Source: Pseudomonas sp. P7548
GTDB taxonomy: Bacteria > Pseudomonadota > Gammaproteobacteria > Pseudomonadales > Pseudomonadaceae
DNA: 64,000 nt
Direction: 5' to 3'
Assembly: GCF_013386585.1 (NCBI RefSeq)
Contig: NZ_JACARO010000002.1
Location: forward strand, 248,001-312,000
Shown one piece after another: positions 54,076 to 64,000 of the stretch (position 1 is its first letter; each line of letters starts with the position of its first letter). Both the position numbers and the translations under genes were made by a program. The notes under the pieces are model-generated. The model had not been told where the DNA came from. It saw nothing but the letters and a program-made list of their open reading frames with translations, and did no database searches.

Positions 54076-55263
54076 ATGGCAACGGTAGACCGCTGGCTGC
54101 TGCCAGATGGCATCGAAGAAGTACTGCCACCGGAAGCTGCGCGCATCGAAGTAGCGCGTCGCCAGGTGTTGGATCTGTTCCAGAGCTGGGGTTACGAGTT
54201 TGTCGTGACCCCCCATATCGAGTACCTGGAATCCCTGCTGACCGGCGCGGGCCAGGACCTGGATCTGCGCACCTTCAAGGTCATCGACCCGCAGTCGGGC
54301 CGGCAAATGGGTTTCCGTGCTGACATCACCCCGCAAGTGGCGCGCATCGATGCGCACACCCTGCGTCGTGAAGGCCCGAGCCGCCTGTGCTATGCCGGCA
54401 GTGTGCTGCATGCACAGCCGCGTGCCTTGTCGTCGTCCCGCAGCCCGATCCAGTTGGGCGCCGAGTTGTACGGCGACGCCAGCCCGAGCAGCGACGTTGA
54501 AGTGATCAGCTTGATGCTGGCCATGCTGCAACTGGCTGACGTGCCGGATGTGCACATGGACCTGGGCCATGTCGGTATCTACCGTGGCCTGGCCCGTGCG
54601 GCCGGTTTGTCCGGTGAAGTGGAGCAACAGTTGTTCGATGCCCTGCAACGCAAGGCCATCGATGAAGTGATCGCCCTGACCGCTGGCGTGCCTGCCGACC
54701 TGGCTGACATGCTGCGTGCGCTGGTGAACCTGTGCGGTGGCCGTGAGGTGCTGGTAGCTGCCCGCGAGCGCCTGGCCAATGCGCCGGCGCCGGTATTGGC
54801 TGCGCTGGACGACGTGCTGGCGATTGCCGAGCAGTTGTCGGCGCGGTTCCCGGACCTGCCGCTGTACTTTGACCTGGGTGAGTTGCGCGGCTACCACTAC
54901 CACACCGGTGTGGTATTCGCCGTGTTTGTGCCGGGTGTTGGCCAAGCCATCGCCCAAGGCGGTCGTTATGACGATATCGGCGCTGACTTCGGTCGCGCGC
55001 GTCCCGCGACTGGCTTTTCTACCGATTTGAAAACCCTGGTGACCCTGGGGCGTGCTGAGGTCGAGCTACCGTCTGGTGGCATCTGGATGCCCGACAGTAC
55101 GGACGCAGCACTCTGGCAGCGGGTTTGCCAGTTGCGCAGTGAGGGTCAGCGTGTCGTCCAGGCCTTGCCTGGGCAGCTATTGGCCGCCGCCCGTGAAGCG
55201 GACTGCGACCAGCAATTGATTCTGCAGAACGGGCTTTGGCAAGTATCGCCACTGGCTTCTTGA
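54076..55263 (+). CDS. hisZ: ATP phosphoribosyltransferase regulatory subunit HisZ
   Basis: A 395-residue paralogue of histidyl-tRNA synthetase without aminoacylation activity. [44 protein letters not shown] and [19 protein letters not shown] match the catalytic-core fold, but the class II motif 3 region is altered. It forms the hetero-octamer with the short HisG that starts histidine synthesis and makes it feedback-sensitive. It lies 54 bp before purA, as in other pseudomonads. Confidence 0.95.
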   Translation: MATVDRWLLPDGIEEVLPPEAARIEVARRQVLDLFQSWGYEFVVTPHIEYLESLLTGAGQDLDLRTFKVIDPQSGRQMGFRADITPQVARIDAHTLRREGPSRLCYAGSVLHAQPRALSSSRSPIQLGAELYGDASPSSDVEVISLMLAMLQLADVPDVHMDLGHVGIYRGLARAAGLSGEVEQQLFDALQRKAIDEVIALTAGVPADLADMLRALVNLCGGREVLVAARERLANAPAPVLAALDDVLAIAEQLSARFPDLPLYFDLGELRGYHYHTGVVFAVFVPGVGQAIAQGGRYDDIGADFGRARPATGFSTDLKTLVTLGRAEVELPSGGIWMPDSTDAALWQRVCQLRSEGQRVVQALPGQLLAAAREADCDQQLILQNGLWQVSPLAS

Positions 55264-56607
<1,344 letters not shown>

Positions 56608-56628
56608 TAAGCTGTTGATGTAGAAAGC

Positions 56629-56655
56629 AAAGGGCTCCCTCGGGAGCCCTTTGTC
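56629..56655 (+). terminator. Rho-independent terminator after purA
   Basis: AAAGGGCTCCC, a two-base loop and GGGAGCCCTTT form an 11-bp stem followed by a moderately T-rich stretch (GTCGTTTC). Confidence 0.85.
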
Positions 56656-56671
56656 GTTTCTGGCTGGCAAA

Positions 56672-56687
56672 CGGCACGACCCTTGCT
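56672..56687 (+). promoter_or_regulatory. Sigma-54 (RpoN) promoter for the chemoreceptor
   Basis: CGGCACG, four bases, then TTGCT matches the TGGCACG-N4-TTGCW consensus with one mismatch, and the invariant GG and GC are 10 bases apart. Transcription would begin about 56698, before both plausible start codons of the gene. Confidence 0.72.
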
Positions 56688-56746
56688 ATGGTTCTTTCTT
56701 TCGCGGTGCTATCAAATTAATGGCACCCGTGATGGAGGGATTCCCT

Positions 56747-58681
56747 GTGTCTGCCGTTCTCTCATTGTTACAAAGCCGGCTGTTGCGGCCGGTGTTCGTT
56801 ACCCTAGGTATCGCTCTTTTGGTGCAAGTGCTGGTGGCCGTCGCCCTGACGCGGAGCACCGTCACTGCGTTGGAAGCGGATCTGGGCAATCGCCTGGGTA
56901 TCGACAGCCAGAAGCTGTCTGGCGAGCTGGCGCAAGCTGGCAAGGAAGTGACGTCCAGCCTGGACAGCCTATCGACCAGTACCCGCCAGCGCCTGACTGC
57001 GGGGCTTTCGACTCGCCTGCAGGAAGAGCAGAAGCAACTGCGTGCGACCCTGGAAAAAGACCTGAAAGACTCTGCCAATGACATGGCGCAACTGCTGGCT
57101 TCGGTGGCGCCCCGGGCCATGTGGGACAGCGATGTACCGACGCTGTCGGAGTTTGCTCGGCGTGCCCAGCGCAACCCCAACGTACTGTTCGTGGTCTACG
57201 ACGACGCGGCGGGCGAGCATTTGACCCGCTACCTCAATCGTGAAAACCCCATCAACCAGGCGCTGCTGGAAAAGGGCAAGGGCGACCGCGCCCTGGATAA
57301 AGTGCTGGATGCGGCGAAAGATGACCCTTCCGTGTTCTACGTCGAAGCGTCCATCAGCCCCAACGGCGTGGAGATTGGCAAGGTGCGCATGGGTGTTTCC
57401 ACTGCGGCGGTGGAGGCCGATTTGGCTGCGCTGGACAAGCGCTTCGCCGCGCTGATCGCCAGCGGCGACCAGTTAGTGGGTGACAGCCTCAAGGGCGCAG
57501 CGGCCGACAGTGCTGCGGCCATGGGCGCGCGCCTGCAATCTGCGCAAGCCACTGCCACCCAGATGACCGCCAACACCACCAGTGCCGTACAGGACGCCGC
57601 TGGCACCTTGCGCTGGCGCATCGGCATGGGCCTGGCGTTGGTCGGTTTTGGTGTGTTGCTGTTGATCGCCATCGTGCTGGGGCGTCGTGTGGTCAACCGT
57701 TTGAAGCTGCTCATTGCGGCCATGGATGACTTGGCGGCGGGCGAGGGCGACCTGACCAAGCGTGTGCAGATTAGCAGCAAAGACGAAATCGGCGACATGG
57801 CGTCGGCCGTCAATCGCTTTGTGGATAAGTTGCAGCCGATCGTGCGCGAAGCGGGGGATGTGGCCCAGCGCACCGGCGTGGAAATCGGCGCCTTGACCTT
57901 ACGCAATGCCGGTGCTGATGCGGCGGCTGGCTTGCAGCGCGATGAAGTGGCCGAGAGCTTGCGCGCGCTGTCGCAAATGGCCGATGAAGCCCAGGCTGAA
58001 AGCCACGCCATGCAGGCAGCGTTGCAACAGGTGGTGGATATTCGCCAGGCCACGGATGAGAACTCACGCACTTCGGCGGAAGTCGGCAGTTTGATCGAAG
58101 CGTTGGCAGGGCAGGTGCAGGCTGGGTCCACAGTGATCGAGCGGCTCGCGCAGCAAAGCGAGCAGATTGAAGTGGTGTTGACGGTGATCCATGGCATTGC
58201 CGAGCAAACCAACCTTCTGGCCCTCAATGCGGCAATCGAAGCGGCGCGCGCTGGTGAAACCGGGCGCGGCTTTGCCGTAGTGGCAGACGAGGTGCGTGCG
58301 TTGGCGAGCAAGACCCAAAGCTCCACCGGCGACATCCAGGCGCATATCGTGGCGTTGCAGCAAGGTGCGCGCGAGGCGGTGGAGACCATCGGCAAGGCCG
58401 GGCGCCAGGCCAGTGAAGGGTTGCTGGTGCTGCGTGAAAGCGTGCGCCTGCAACAGACGGTGCAGGCTTCGGTGGAGCAGGTGCATGCGGCGATTGGTTT
58501 GGCGACGCGTGCGGCCGAGCATCAGGCTCAGGGCGCCCATGCGGTGCGTGGTCGGGTCGAGGTGATCCATGCCCAGGCCGAGCGGGCGGCGCAGGCGGTG
58601 GTGGAAACCACGGCCAGTGGCAAGGTGCTGGATGGGTTGGCGGCGCAGTTGAAGGCGAGTCTGGGGCAGTTCAGGGCTTAG
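56747..58681 (+). CDS. Methyl-accepting chemotaxis protein
   Basis: A 644-residue chemoreceptor from GTG at 56747, chosen because GGAGGG lies seven bases upstream (ATGs at 56720 and 56732 are alternatives). TM1 (about residues 10-35), a periplasmic ligand domain of about 240 residues, and TM2 ([22 protein letters not shown]) are followed by a HAMP domain ([20 protein letters not shown]) and a cytoplasmic coiled coil whose tip reads [20 protein letters not shown]. The ligand is unknown. No C-terminal pentapeptide tether for CheR is seen. A sigma-54 promoter and an upstream terminator make it a separate unit. Confidence 0.92.
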   Translation: MSAVLSLLQSRLLRPVFVTLGIALLVQVLVAVALTRSTVTALEADLGNRLGIDSQKLSGELAQAGKEVTSSLDSLSTSTRQRLTAGLSTRLQEEQKQLRATLEKDLKDSANDMAQLLASVAPRAMWDSDVPTLSEFARRAQRNPNVLFVVYDDAAGEHLTRYLNRENPINQALLEKGKGDRALDKVLDAAKDDPSVFYVEASISPNGVEIGKVRMGVSTAAVEADLAALDKRFAALIASGDQLVGDSLKGAAADSAAAMGARLQSAQATATQMTANTTSAVQDAAGTLRWRIGMGLALVGFGVLLLIAIVLGRRVVNRLKLLIAAMDDLAAGEGDLTKRVQISSKDEIGDMASAVNRFVDKLQPIVREAGDVAQRTGVEIGALTLRNAGADAAAGLQRDEVAESLRALSQMADEAQAESHAMQAALQQVVDIRQATDENSRTSAEVGSLIEALAGQVQAGSTVIERLAQQSEQIEVVLTVIHGIAEQTNLLALNAAIEAARAGETGRGFAVVADEVRALASKTQSSTGDIQAHIVALQQGAREAVETIGKAGRQASEGLLVLRESVRLQQTVQASVEQVHAAIGLATRAAEHQAQGAHAVRGRVEVIHAQAERAAQAVVETTASGKVLDGLAAQLKASLGQFRA

Positions 58682-58700
58682 CGTCGTCAGTGCCGGCCCC

Positions 58701-58767
58701 TTCGCGAGCAAGCCCGCTCCCACATTTGGAATGCATTTCAAAATGTGGGAGCGGGCTTGCTCGCGAA
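58701..58767. repeat. REPIN of the GAGCGGGCTTGCTCGCGAA type (short loop)
   Basis: TTCGCGAGCAAGCCCGCTCC and its mirror flank a CATTTGGAATGC-containing centre, nearly the same as the element at 42428. It lies between convergent genes. Confidence 0.93.
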
Positions 58768-58774
58768 AGCGATC

Positions 58775-60340
58775 TCAACGGCTCAGATACATCCGAGTCG
58801 TGAGCAAATACACCGGCAACCCTGACACTAGAATCAACAGCGCCGCATAAGGCGCCGCCGCCGCAAACTCTACATTCGAGGTATGCGCCCACACCGCCGT
58901 CGCCAATGTATTCAACCCTGTCGGGCTAAGCAGCAACGTCGCGGTCAATTCCTTCATCGCATCCAGGAATACCAATGCAAATGCAGCGCCGAGCGCCGGG
59001 AAAATAATCGGTAAGGTCACCCGGCAAAACGCACTGAACGATGAAGCCCCCAGCGTGCGTGCAGCCTCTTCAAGCTGCGGAGCAGCCTTGTTCAGCGCCG
59101 TACGGATCGGCGCCTGGGCCAGCGGCAAAAACAGCAGCGCATAAGCGATCAACAGCAGTGCCGAGGTCTGATACAGCGCAGGCACGTAATGCAGGGCGAA
59201 ATACACCAGCGTCAGCGCAATCACCAGGCCGGGCAGGGCGTGCAGCAGGTAAGGCAGGCGTTCAGCCCAGATCGCCAACGGGCCTTTATAGCGCACCACC
59301 AACAGCCCGACAGGTACCGCCAGCACCAGGCACAACGCCGCGCCCCCCAGAGACAGCGCCAGTGATGACAGCAGCGCCTCACCGATCTCGGCAGCCGGAA
59401 ACGCGGCTGACGAACCCACGGCCAGCCAGTAGCCGAGCATCCCCAGCGGTATACCGCTGCCGATGATTGCCAGCACCAGACAATAGAGTTGCCCTAGCGG
59501 CGCCCACTTGCCCAGCCTTACTTGTTCGGCGTGCCGCGCCGCGCCCTGGCCGATGCGCACGTGTCGGCCTTTGCCGCGCACGCGCAACTCCAGCCACAGC
59601 AGGGTCAGGCACATCACCAGCAGCACTGCGGACAGCATCGCAGCGTTGGCATTGCTGAATTCCAGCTCGAATTGCTGGTAGATCGCCGTGGTGAAGGTCT
59701 GCAGGCCGATGATCGACAGGGCGCCGAATTCCACCAGCATGTGCAGCGCGATCAGCAGTGCACCGGCCAGTAGCGAAGGCCACAGCAGTGGCAGCGTAAT
59801 GCGCAAAAACACGCCCCAGCGATTCAGTCCCAGGGTGCGGGCCGATTCTTCCAGGGAGGGATCAAGATTGCGCAATGTCGCCGCCACCGGCAGAAACACC
59901 AGCGGGTATTTGGACAGGCTCATCACCAGGATCGCCCCGCCCAGGCCTTCGAAGTTCGCGCTGAGCGACACCCAAGTAAAGCTGCTGACAAACGCCGGCA
60001 CCGCAAACGGCAGGCACAGAATCACGCCCCAGATGCGCCGCCCCGGCAGGTTGCTGCGTTCCAGCAGCCAGGCCAGCGACAGGCCGATCACGCCGCAAGT
60101 CACTGTGACCCCGACCATCAGCGCCAGGGTGTTGCGCAGCAGCCCGAAGACATAAGGCCGCCACAACAGGTGCAGGGCCTGCGCCCAGCCGGCTTGCCAC
60201 GCTTTGAGCCCGACATACACCAGCGGCAGCAGGCTGAGGCCCACCAGCAACAGTACTGGCAGCAGCAGCCAGATCGACGGGCGTTTGCGCCTGGGGCTCA
60301 AGCCCCCACGCAGGGTGGGGGCGGTCAACGATGGGGTCAT
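58775..60340 (-). CDS. Iron(III)-type ABC transporter permease
   Basis: A 521-residue fused permease with about twelve transmembrane helices in two homologous halves. Each half has a binding-protein-dependent transport loop with the EAA motif: SLEESARTLGLNRWGVFLRITLP in the first and PQLEEAARTLGASSFSAFCRVTLP in the second, where the ATPase docks. This FbpB/HitB/ThiP-like layout normally moves ferric iron or similar cargo. It overlaps the binding-protein gene by one base. No ATPase subunit is encoded in the window downstream. Confidence 0.9.
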   Translation of the reverse strand: MTPSLTAPTLRGGLSPRRKRPSIWLLLPVLLLVGLSLLPLVYVGLKAWQAGWAQALHLLWRPYVFGLLRNTLALMVGVTVTCGVIGLSLAWLLERSNLPGRRIWGVILCLPFAVPAFVSSFTWVSLSANFEGLGGAILVMSLSKYPLVFLPVAATLRNLDPSLEESARTLGLNRWGVFLRITLPLLWPSLLAGALLIALHMLVEFGALSIIGLQTFTTAIYQQFELEFSNANAAMLSAVLLVMCLTLLWLELRVRGKGRHVRIGQGAARHAEQVRLGKWAPLGQLYCLVLAIIGSGIPLGMLGYWLAVGSSAAFPAAEIGEALLSSLALSLGGAALCLVLAVPVGLLVVRYKGPLAIWAERLPYLLHALPGLVIALTLVYFALHYVPALYQTSALLLIAYALLFLPLAQAPIRTALNKAAPQLEEAARTLGASSFSAFCRVTLPIIFPALGAAFALVFLDAMKELTATLLLSPTGLNTLATAVWAHTSNVEFAAAAPYAALLILVSGLPVYLLTTRMYLSR

Positions 60341-61365
60341 CAGTTCAAGCCAACGTCACGTTCCAGGTCCAGGGCTTCTTCAGCATTGCCAAGGTCCGCC
60401 GGGGTGACTTTCGGTGGTTGCAGTTCGCTGAAAGGCTTGAGGCCGCGGTTGGATTCCATGCCCTTGCGCAACGGGTATTCGGCCGAGGTATTGGTGATCA
60501 CGCGCTGGCCTTCTTCACTGGCCATGAACGCCAGCAATTGCTGGGCTTCCTTGGGGTGCTTGCTGGATTTGAGCGCGGCGGCGGACGACACGGTGATCAG
60601 GCCGCCGACATCGCCGTTGGTGAAGTAGTGCAGTTGGGAGTCCAGGTTGGTTTTTTCTTTCTTCAGGGCGAACCAGTAGTAGTTGTTCACCAGCACGGTG
60701 GCCACTTCGCCGTTTTCCACGGCTTTGAGGGCGACCATGTTGTTGCTGTACACCTTGCCGAATGCGCGCAGGCCGGTCAGCCATTCTTCGGCCGCTTCAC
60801 GACCGTGCAACTTGATGATCGCCACGGCCTGCTCCTGGAAGGCGCCGCTGGTGGGCACGAAGCCGACCTTGCCTTGCCACTCGGGGCCGGCGAAATCCAT
60901 TACGGACTTGGGCAGGTCTTTCTCGGCGATCAGTTTCGGGTTGAAGGCCACGACGCGGGTGCGTGCGGTCACGCCCATCCAGTCGCCATTGGCACCTACG
61001 TAATCCTTGGGCAGTACGTCGAGGGTGCTGGCGTCGATCTTGGCCAGCAGGCCTTGTTCGCCGAGTTTGTTCAGGGGCGGCGATTCCTCGGTGTAGATCA
61101 CGTCGGCAGGGGAGCGGTCGCCTTCTTCCACGACTTGGCTGGCCAGCTGGTTGCTGCTGCCTTTGCGCACGTTGACGTGAATGCCGGTCTTGGCTTCGAA
61201 GGCCTTGGCGAGTTCGTCGCCAACTTCTTTATGCTGGCCGTTGTACAAGGTCAGGGAGACTTTGTCGGCGGAGTAGGCGGTGGGAGAGAGCAGGGTCAGG
61301 CCGAGCAGAGTGATGGTCAGGCCACGCAGAAGGGATGTCTTGAGACGGGTATCACGGATCATCAT
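60340..61365 (-). CDS. Iron(III)-type ABC transporter substrate-binding protein
   Basis: A 341-residue periplasmic binding protein. A signal peptide (hydrophobic residues 14-33, ending near AYSA) precedes the mature start DKVSLTLYNGQHKEV. GVTARTRVVAFNP and VLVNNYYWFAL contain the paired Tyr residues that bind ferric iron in the FbpA/HitA family. It delivers ligand to the permease encoded immediately downstream. Adjacent ATGs at 61365 and 61362 are both possible starts. A possible Fur site lies upstream. Confidence 0.92.
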   Translation of the reverse strand: MMIRDTRLKTSLLRGLTITLLGLTLLSPTAYSADKVSLTLYNGQHKEVGDELAKAFEAKTGIHVNVRKGSSNQLASQVVEEGDRSPADVIYTEESPPLNKLGEQGLLAKIDASTLDVLPKDYVGANGDWMGVTARTRVVAFNPKLIAEKDLPKSVMDFAGPEWQGKVGFVPTSGAFQEQAVAIIKLHGREAAEEWLTGLRAFGKVYSNNMVALKAVENGEVATVLVNNYYWFALKKEKTNLDSQLHYFTNGDVGGLITVSSAAALKSSKHPKEAQQLLAFMASEEGQRVITNTSAEYPLRKGMESNRGLKPFSELQPPKVTPADLGNAEEALDLERDVGLN

Positions 61366-61404
61366 CCGGGGTGTTCCTCACTTGAGTGCAACAAATCGTT
61401 GCAA

Positions 61405-61425
61405 GGATAAACGATAAAGTTTCTC
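61405..61425 (-). promoter_or_regulatory. Possible Fur operator upstream of the iron transporter
   Basis: GATAAACGATAAAG shows two GATAA half-sites spaced like the repeated hexamers of a Fur box, followed by TTTCTC. Match to the 19-bp consensus is partial. An adjacent GCAAC/GTTGC dyad (61388-61402) could belong to another regulator. It is 40-60 bp before the binding-protein start. Confidence 0.35.
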
Positions 61426-61476
61426 AGGTGCGGACGAGGAGGGAATCGGGGGAATAAGTTTTCAAACCCCGGAAAC

Positions 61477-61500
61477 GAAAAAACCCGCTTTCGCGGGTTT
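61477..61500 (-). terminator. Rho-independent terminator after tRNA-Leu copy 1
   Basis: On the minus strand AAACCCGCG, a short loop and CGCGGGTTT-type pairing are followed by a run of T. An almost identical hairpin follows the second tRNA copy. Confidence 0.88.
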
Positions 61501-61510
61501 GATCTGAATG

Positions 61511-61597
61511 TGGTGCCCAGGAGAAGACTCGAACTTCCACGACCGTAAGGTCACCAGCACCTGAAGCTGGCGTGTCTACCAATTTCACCACCTGGGC
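61511..61597 (-). tRNA. tRNA-Leu (anticodon CAG), copy 1
   Basis: An 87-nt tRNA with an encoded CCA end. The acceptor stem pairs GCCCAGG with CCTGGGC, the anticodon arm is CCAGC-TTCAGGT-GCTGG giving CAG, and the long variable arm (class II) has the stem GACC/GGTC with loop TTAC. The T arm contains TTCGAGT. It decodes CUG, the main leucine codon in this GC-rich genome. Confidence 0.97.
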
Positions 61598-61630
61598 TTG
61601 TCAGCAGCGCTTGCGCTGTTGATGGAGCGA

Positions 61631-61659
61631 ACTATACGGAGGGCTTTTTGATCTGTAAA
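61631..61659 (-). promoter_or_regulatory. Promoter of tRNA-Leu copy 1
   Basis: Minus strand: TTTACA, 17 bp, TATAGT. The same hexamers and spacing occur before copy 2. Confidence 0.82.
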
Positions 61660-61716
61660 CCCCTGATTCGAAAATATAAATCAAAAATCTCGTTAAAAAT
61701 CAAAGGCCTGAAACGC

Positions 61717-61738
61717 AAAAACCCGCTTTCGCGGGTTT
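61717..61738 (-). terminator. Rho-independent terminator after tRNA-Leu copy 2
   Basis: The AAACCCGC/GCGGGTTT stem with a T-rich tail is repeated here. A further perfect 8-bp hairpin (ACTCAAGG with CCTTGAGT, 61745-61765) lies between it and the tRNA and may aid 3' trimming. Confidence 0.86.
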
Positions 61739-61772
61739 CTGGAGACTCAAGGCATAACCTTGAGTTTGAAAT

Positions 61773-61859
61773 TGGTGCCCAGGAGAAGACTCGAACTTCC
61801 ACGACCTTGCGATCACCAGCACCTGAAGCTGGCGTGTCTACCAATTTCACCACCTGGGC
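61773..61859 (-). tRNA. tRNA-Leu (anticodon CAG), copy 2
   Basis: 87 nt, identical to copy 1 except in the variable arm, where the stem is GATC/GGTC (one G-U pair) with loop GCAA. All other stems, the CAG anticodon and the encoded CCA are the same. Confidence 0.97.
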
Positions 61860-61893
61860 AGCATCAACAACGTTGCCGTCGTCGATGGCGCGC

Positions 61894-61922
61894 ACTATAC
61901 GGAGCGGATTTTGAGCTGTAAA
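61894..61922 (-). promoter_or_regulatory. Promoter of tRNA-Leu copy 2
   Basis: Minus strand: TTTACA (61917-61922), 17 bp, TATAGT (61894-61899), followed by a GC-rich discriminator (GCGCGCC) of the kind subject to stringent control. Confidence 0.83.
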
Positions 61923-62083
61923 CCCCTGCCATGAAAAAAGCCTGGAATTTTTCGCCAATGGTCATGCAAGGTGCGCCGCGGGGGCTGGAAAGGGCTTTTA
62001 AACGCTTGTTGATGCCTGAAATTTCCCGTTTCAATACGCGTATGCCAAACTAACCCGCATATAGACAAGGTGAAAACTCTCTA

Positions 62084-64000
62084 ATGGCCGATTGGCAGTC
62101 CCTCGATCCCGAGGCCGCTCGTGAAGCGGAAAAATATGAAAACCCTATTCCTAGCCGCGAACTGATCCTGGCGCATCTCGCCGATCGGGGTTCGCCTGCT
62201 AGCCGCGAGCAGCTGGTTGAAGAATTCGGTCTGACCACCGAAGACCAACTCGAAGCGCTGCGCCGCCGCCTGCGCGCCATGGAGCGCGACGCACAACTGA
62301 TCTACACCCGCCGTGGCACCTACGCGCCCGTGGACAAGCTCGACCTGATCCTGGGCCGCATCGCCGGTCACCGTGATGGCTTTGGCTTCCTGATCCCGGA
62401 CGACGGCAGCGATGACCTGTTCATGAGCCCGGCGCAAATGCGCCTGGTGTTCGACGGTGACCGCGCTTTGGCGCGCGTTTCCGGCCTCGACCGTCGCGGT
62501 CGTCGTGAAGGCGTGATCGTCGAAGTGGTGTCCCGTGGTCACGAGACCATCGTGGGGCGTTACTTCGAAGAAGGCGGTATCGGCTTTGTCGTGCCGGATA
62601 ACCCCAAGGTGCAGCAGGAAGTGCTGATCACCCCGGGTCGCAACGCCAATGCCAAGATCGGCCAGTTCGTCGAGGTGAAGATCACCCACTGGCCAACCCC
62701 GCGCTTCCAGCCGCAGGGTGACGTGATCGAAGTGGTCGGCAACTACATGGCGCCGGGCATGGAAATCGACGTGGCGCTGCGCACCTACGATATCCCGCAC
62801 GTCTGGCCTGAAGCTGTCGTCAAAGAAGCACGCAAGCTCAAGCCCGAAGTGGAAGAGAAGGACAAAGAGAAGCGCATCGACCTGCGCCATCTGCCGTTTG
62901 TCACCATCGACGGTGAAGACGCCCGCGACTTCGACGATGCCGTTTACTGCGAAGCCAAGCCAGGCAAGCTGCGCCTGTTCTCCGGTGGCTGGAAGTTGTA
63001 CGTGGCGATTGCCGACGTCTCCAGCTACGTGAAGATCGGTTCGGCCCTGGACGCCGAGGCCCAGGTGCGTGGCAACTCGGTGTACTTCCCCGAGCGCGTG
63101 ATTCCGATGCTGCCGGAGGAATTGTCCAACGGCCTGTGCTCCCTGAACCCGAAAGTCGACCGTTTGGCCATGGTGTGCGAGATGACTATCTCGAAAACCG
63201 GCGAAATGACCGACTACCAGTTCTACGAAGCGGTGATCCACTCCCAGGCACGCCTGACCTACAACAAGGTCAGCACCATCCTGGAAACACCGAAGACCAG
63301 CGAAGCCAAGGCCTTGCGTGGCGAATACGCCGGTGTGGTACCGCACCTCAAGCAGCTCTATGCGCTCTACAAGGTACTGCTGGGCGCCCGTCATACCCGT
63401 GGCGCGATCGATTTTGAAACCCAGGAAACCCGGATTGTCTTCGGTTCCGAGCGCAAGATCGCCGCGATCACCCCGACGACGCGCAACGACGCGCACAAGC
63501 TGATCGAGGAATGCATGCTGGCGGCCAACGTGGCCACCGCTGAGTTCCTGAAAAAGCACGAAATTCCTGCGTTGTACCGCGTGCACGACGGCCCGCCGCC
63601 AGAGCGCCTGGAAAAACTGCGTGCGTTCCTTGGCGAGCTCGGCCTGTCCCTGCACAAAGGCAAGGACGGCCCGACGCCGAAGGATTACCAGGCTCTGCTG
63701 GCCAGCATCAAGGATCGTCCGGATTACCACGTGATCCAGACCGTGATGCTGCGCTCCCTGAGCCAGGCGGTGTACAGCGCGGATAATCAGGGCCACTTCG
63801 GCCTGAATTACGAGGCGTACACCCACTTCACCTCGCCGATCCGTCGTTATCCGGACCTGCTTACGCACCGCGCCATCCGCAGCGTGATCCATTCCAAGCA
63901 GAACACCCCGCACGTCAAGCGTGCTGGCGCCATGACCATTCCGAAGGCGCGGATCTATCCGTACGACGAAGCGGCCCTGGAGCAGTTGGGCGAGCAGTGC
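62084..64000 (+). CDS. rnr: Ribonuclease R (5' part, runs off the window)
   Basis: 639 codons are present, open to the last base. MADWQSLDPEAAREAEKYEN is the family start; residues 20-80 hold a helix-turn-helix region, then two cold-shock domains (GHRDGFGFLIPDDG and GIGFVVPDNP), and the RNB catalytic domain with DGEDARDFDDAVYC, whose Asp residues bind magnesium, and HFTSPIRRYPDLLTHRAI. It degrades structured RNA from the 3' end. The S1 and basic C-terminal parts are outside. The 61860-62083 gap has the tRNA promoter and no further gene. Confidence 0.97.
   Translation, partial: MADWQSLDPEAAREAEKYENPIPSRELILAHLADRGSPASREQLVEEFGLTTEDQLEALRRRLRAMERDAQLIYTRRGTYAPVDKLDLILGRIAGHRDGFGFLIPDDGSDDLFMSPAQMRLVFDGDRALARVSGLDRRGRREGVIVEVVSRGHETIVGRYFEEGGIGFVVPDNPKVQQEVLITPGRNANAKIGQFVEVKITHWPTPRFQPQGDVIEVVGNYMAPGMEIDVALRTYDIPHVWPEAVVKEARKLKPEVEEKDKEKRIDLRHLPFVTIDGEDARDFDDAVYCEAKPGKLRLFSGGWKLYVAIADVSSYVKIGSALDAEAQVRGNSVYFPERVIPMLPEELSNGLCSLNPKVDRLAMVCEMTISKTGEMTDYQFYEAVIHSQARLTYNKVSTILETPKTSEAKALRGEYAGVVPHLKQLYALYKVLLGARHTRGAIDFETQETRIVFGSERKIAAITPTTRNDAHKLIEECMLAANVATAEFLKKHEIPALYRVHDGPPPERLEKLRAFLGELGLSLHKGKDGPTPKDYQALLASIKDRPDYHVIQTVMLRSLSQAVYSADNQGHFGLNYEAYTHFTSPIRRYPDLLTHRAIRSVIHSKQNTPHVKRAGAMTIPKARIYPYDEAALEQLGEQC

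Noticed and set aside
53826..54323. Plus-strand frame of 165 codons crossing the hflC-hisZ gap
   Set aside because: It runs through a terminator and into hisZ in another frame, has no Shine-Dalgarno, and the product has no family resemblance.
62081..63913. A 610-residue minus-strand frame opposite rnr
   Set aside because: The plus strand encodes ribonuclease R in one frame to the window end; the antisense frame has no motif.

Overview
The window is a stretch of core chromosome from a Pseudomonas, most likely of the P. fluorescens group. This rests on three things. The gene order matches, nearly gene for gene, the P. aeruginosa block that runs from the LPS-core genes (PA5005-PA4996) through thiC, parE/parC, serB, motAB, orn, mutL-miaA-hfq-hflXKC and purA to rnr; I recalled this comparison and did not search for it. 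The intergenic gaps carry the paired short palindromes (REPINs) typical of fluorescent pseudomonads. Codon use is uniformly GC-rich, and I see no prophage, integrative element, insertion sequence with transposase, or CRISPR array.

Layout. 1-10947 is an LPS core/outer-membrane block: the tail of a carbamoyltransferase, a mig-14 homologue, the PIG-L deacetylase dnpA, two glycosyltransferases, a divergent gene that fuses an O-antigen ligase to a kinase-like domain, then msbA, hldE and a sugar-nucleotide epimerase. 11004-18234 holds an unknown protein, an aldo/keto reductase and an FAD oxidoreductase in one unit, an EmrE-like exporter facing a LysR regulator, the Kdo transferase waaA, and a TolC-type outer-membrane channel. 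18396-22723 is the thiamine region: a TPP riboswitch, thiC, the transporter cytX and a convergent lipoprotein. 22809-23074 is a 266-bp nested inverted-repeat element. 23179-32129 carries nudF, a DUF1249 protein, cpdA, a YqiA-type esterase, parE, a secreted phytase-esterase-like protein, parC and a PqiC-type lipoprotein. 32320-40659 has an AhpA/YtjB membrane protein divergent from serB, then rhdA-psd, an HDOD protein and motAB. 40722-44257 has rsgA, orn, a TRIC/YicG channel and queG. 44321-53770 is the compact series nnrD-tsaE-amiB-mutL-miaA-hfq-hflX-hflK-hflC, where most junctions overlap or nearly touch. 54076-64000 has hisZ, purA, a chemoreceptor, an iron-type ABC permease and binding protein, two tRNA-Leu(CAG) units and the 5' part of rnr.

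Regulation visible in the sequence includes a TPP riboswitch before thiC and good matches to a sigma-28 promoter before motAB, a sigma-54 promoter before the chemoreceptor and a heat-shock promoter inside the 3' end of miaA driving hfq. Each tRNA-Leu copy has its own matching promoter and terminator. Several genes use TTG or GTG starts (serB, hflX, cpdA, cytX, tsaE, the chemoreceptor and probably ahpA).

I found no obvious new multi-gene system such as a defence island or secretion cluster. The observations most worth following are the AhpA/YtjB protein with a C-terminal region that looks like a degenerate nucleotide-cyclase fold, the ligase-kinase fusion whose kinase lacks the usual catalytic Asp, and the 266-bp MITE-like element.
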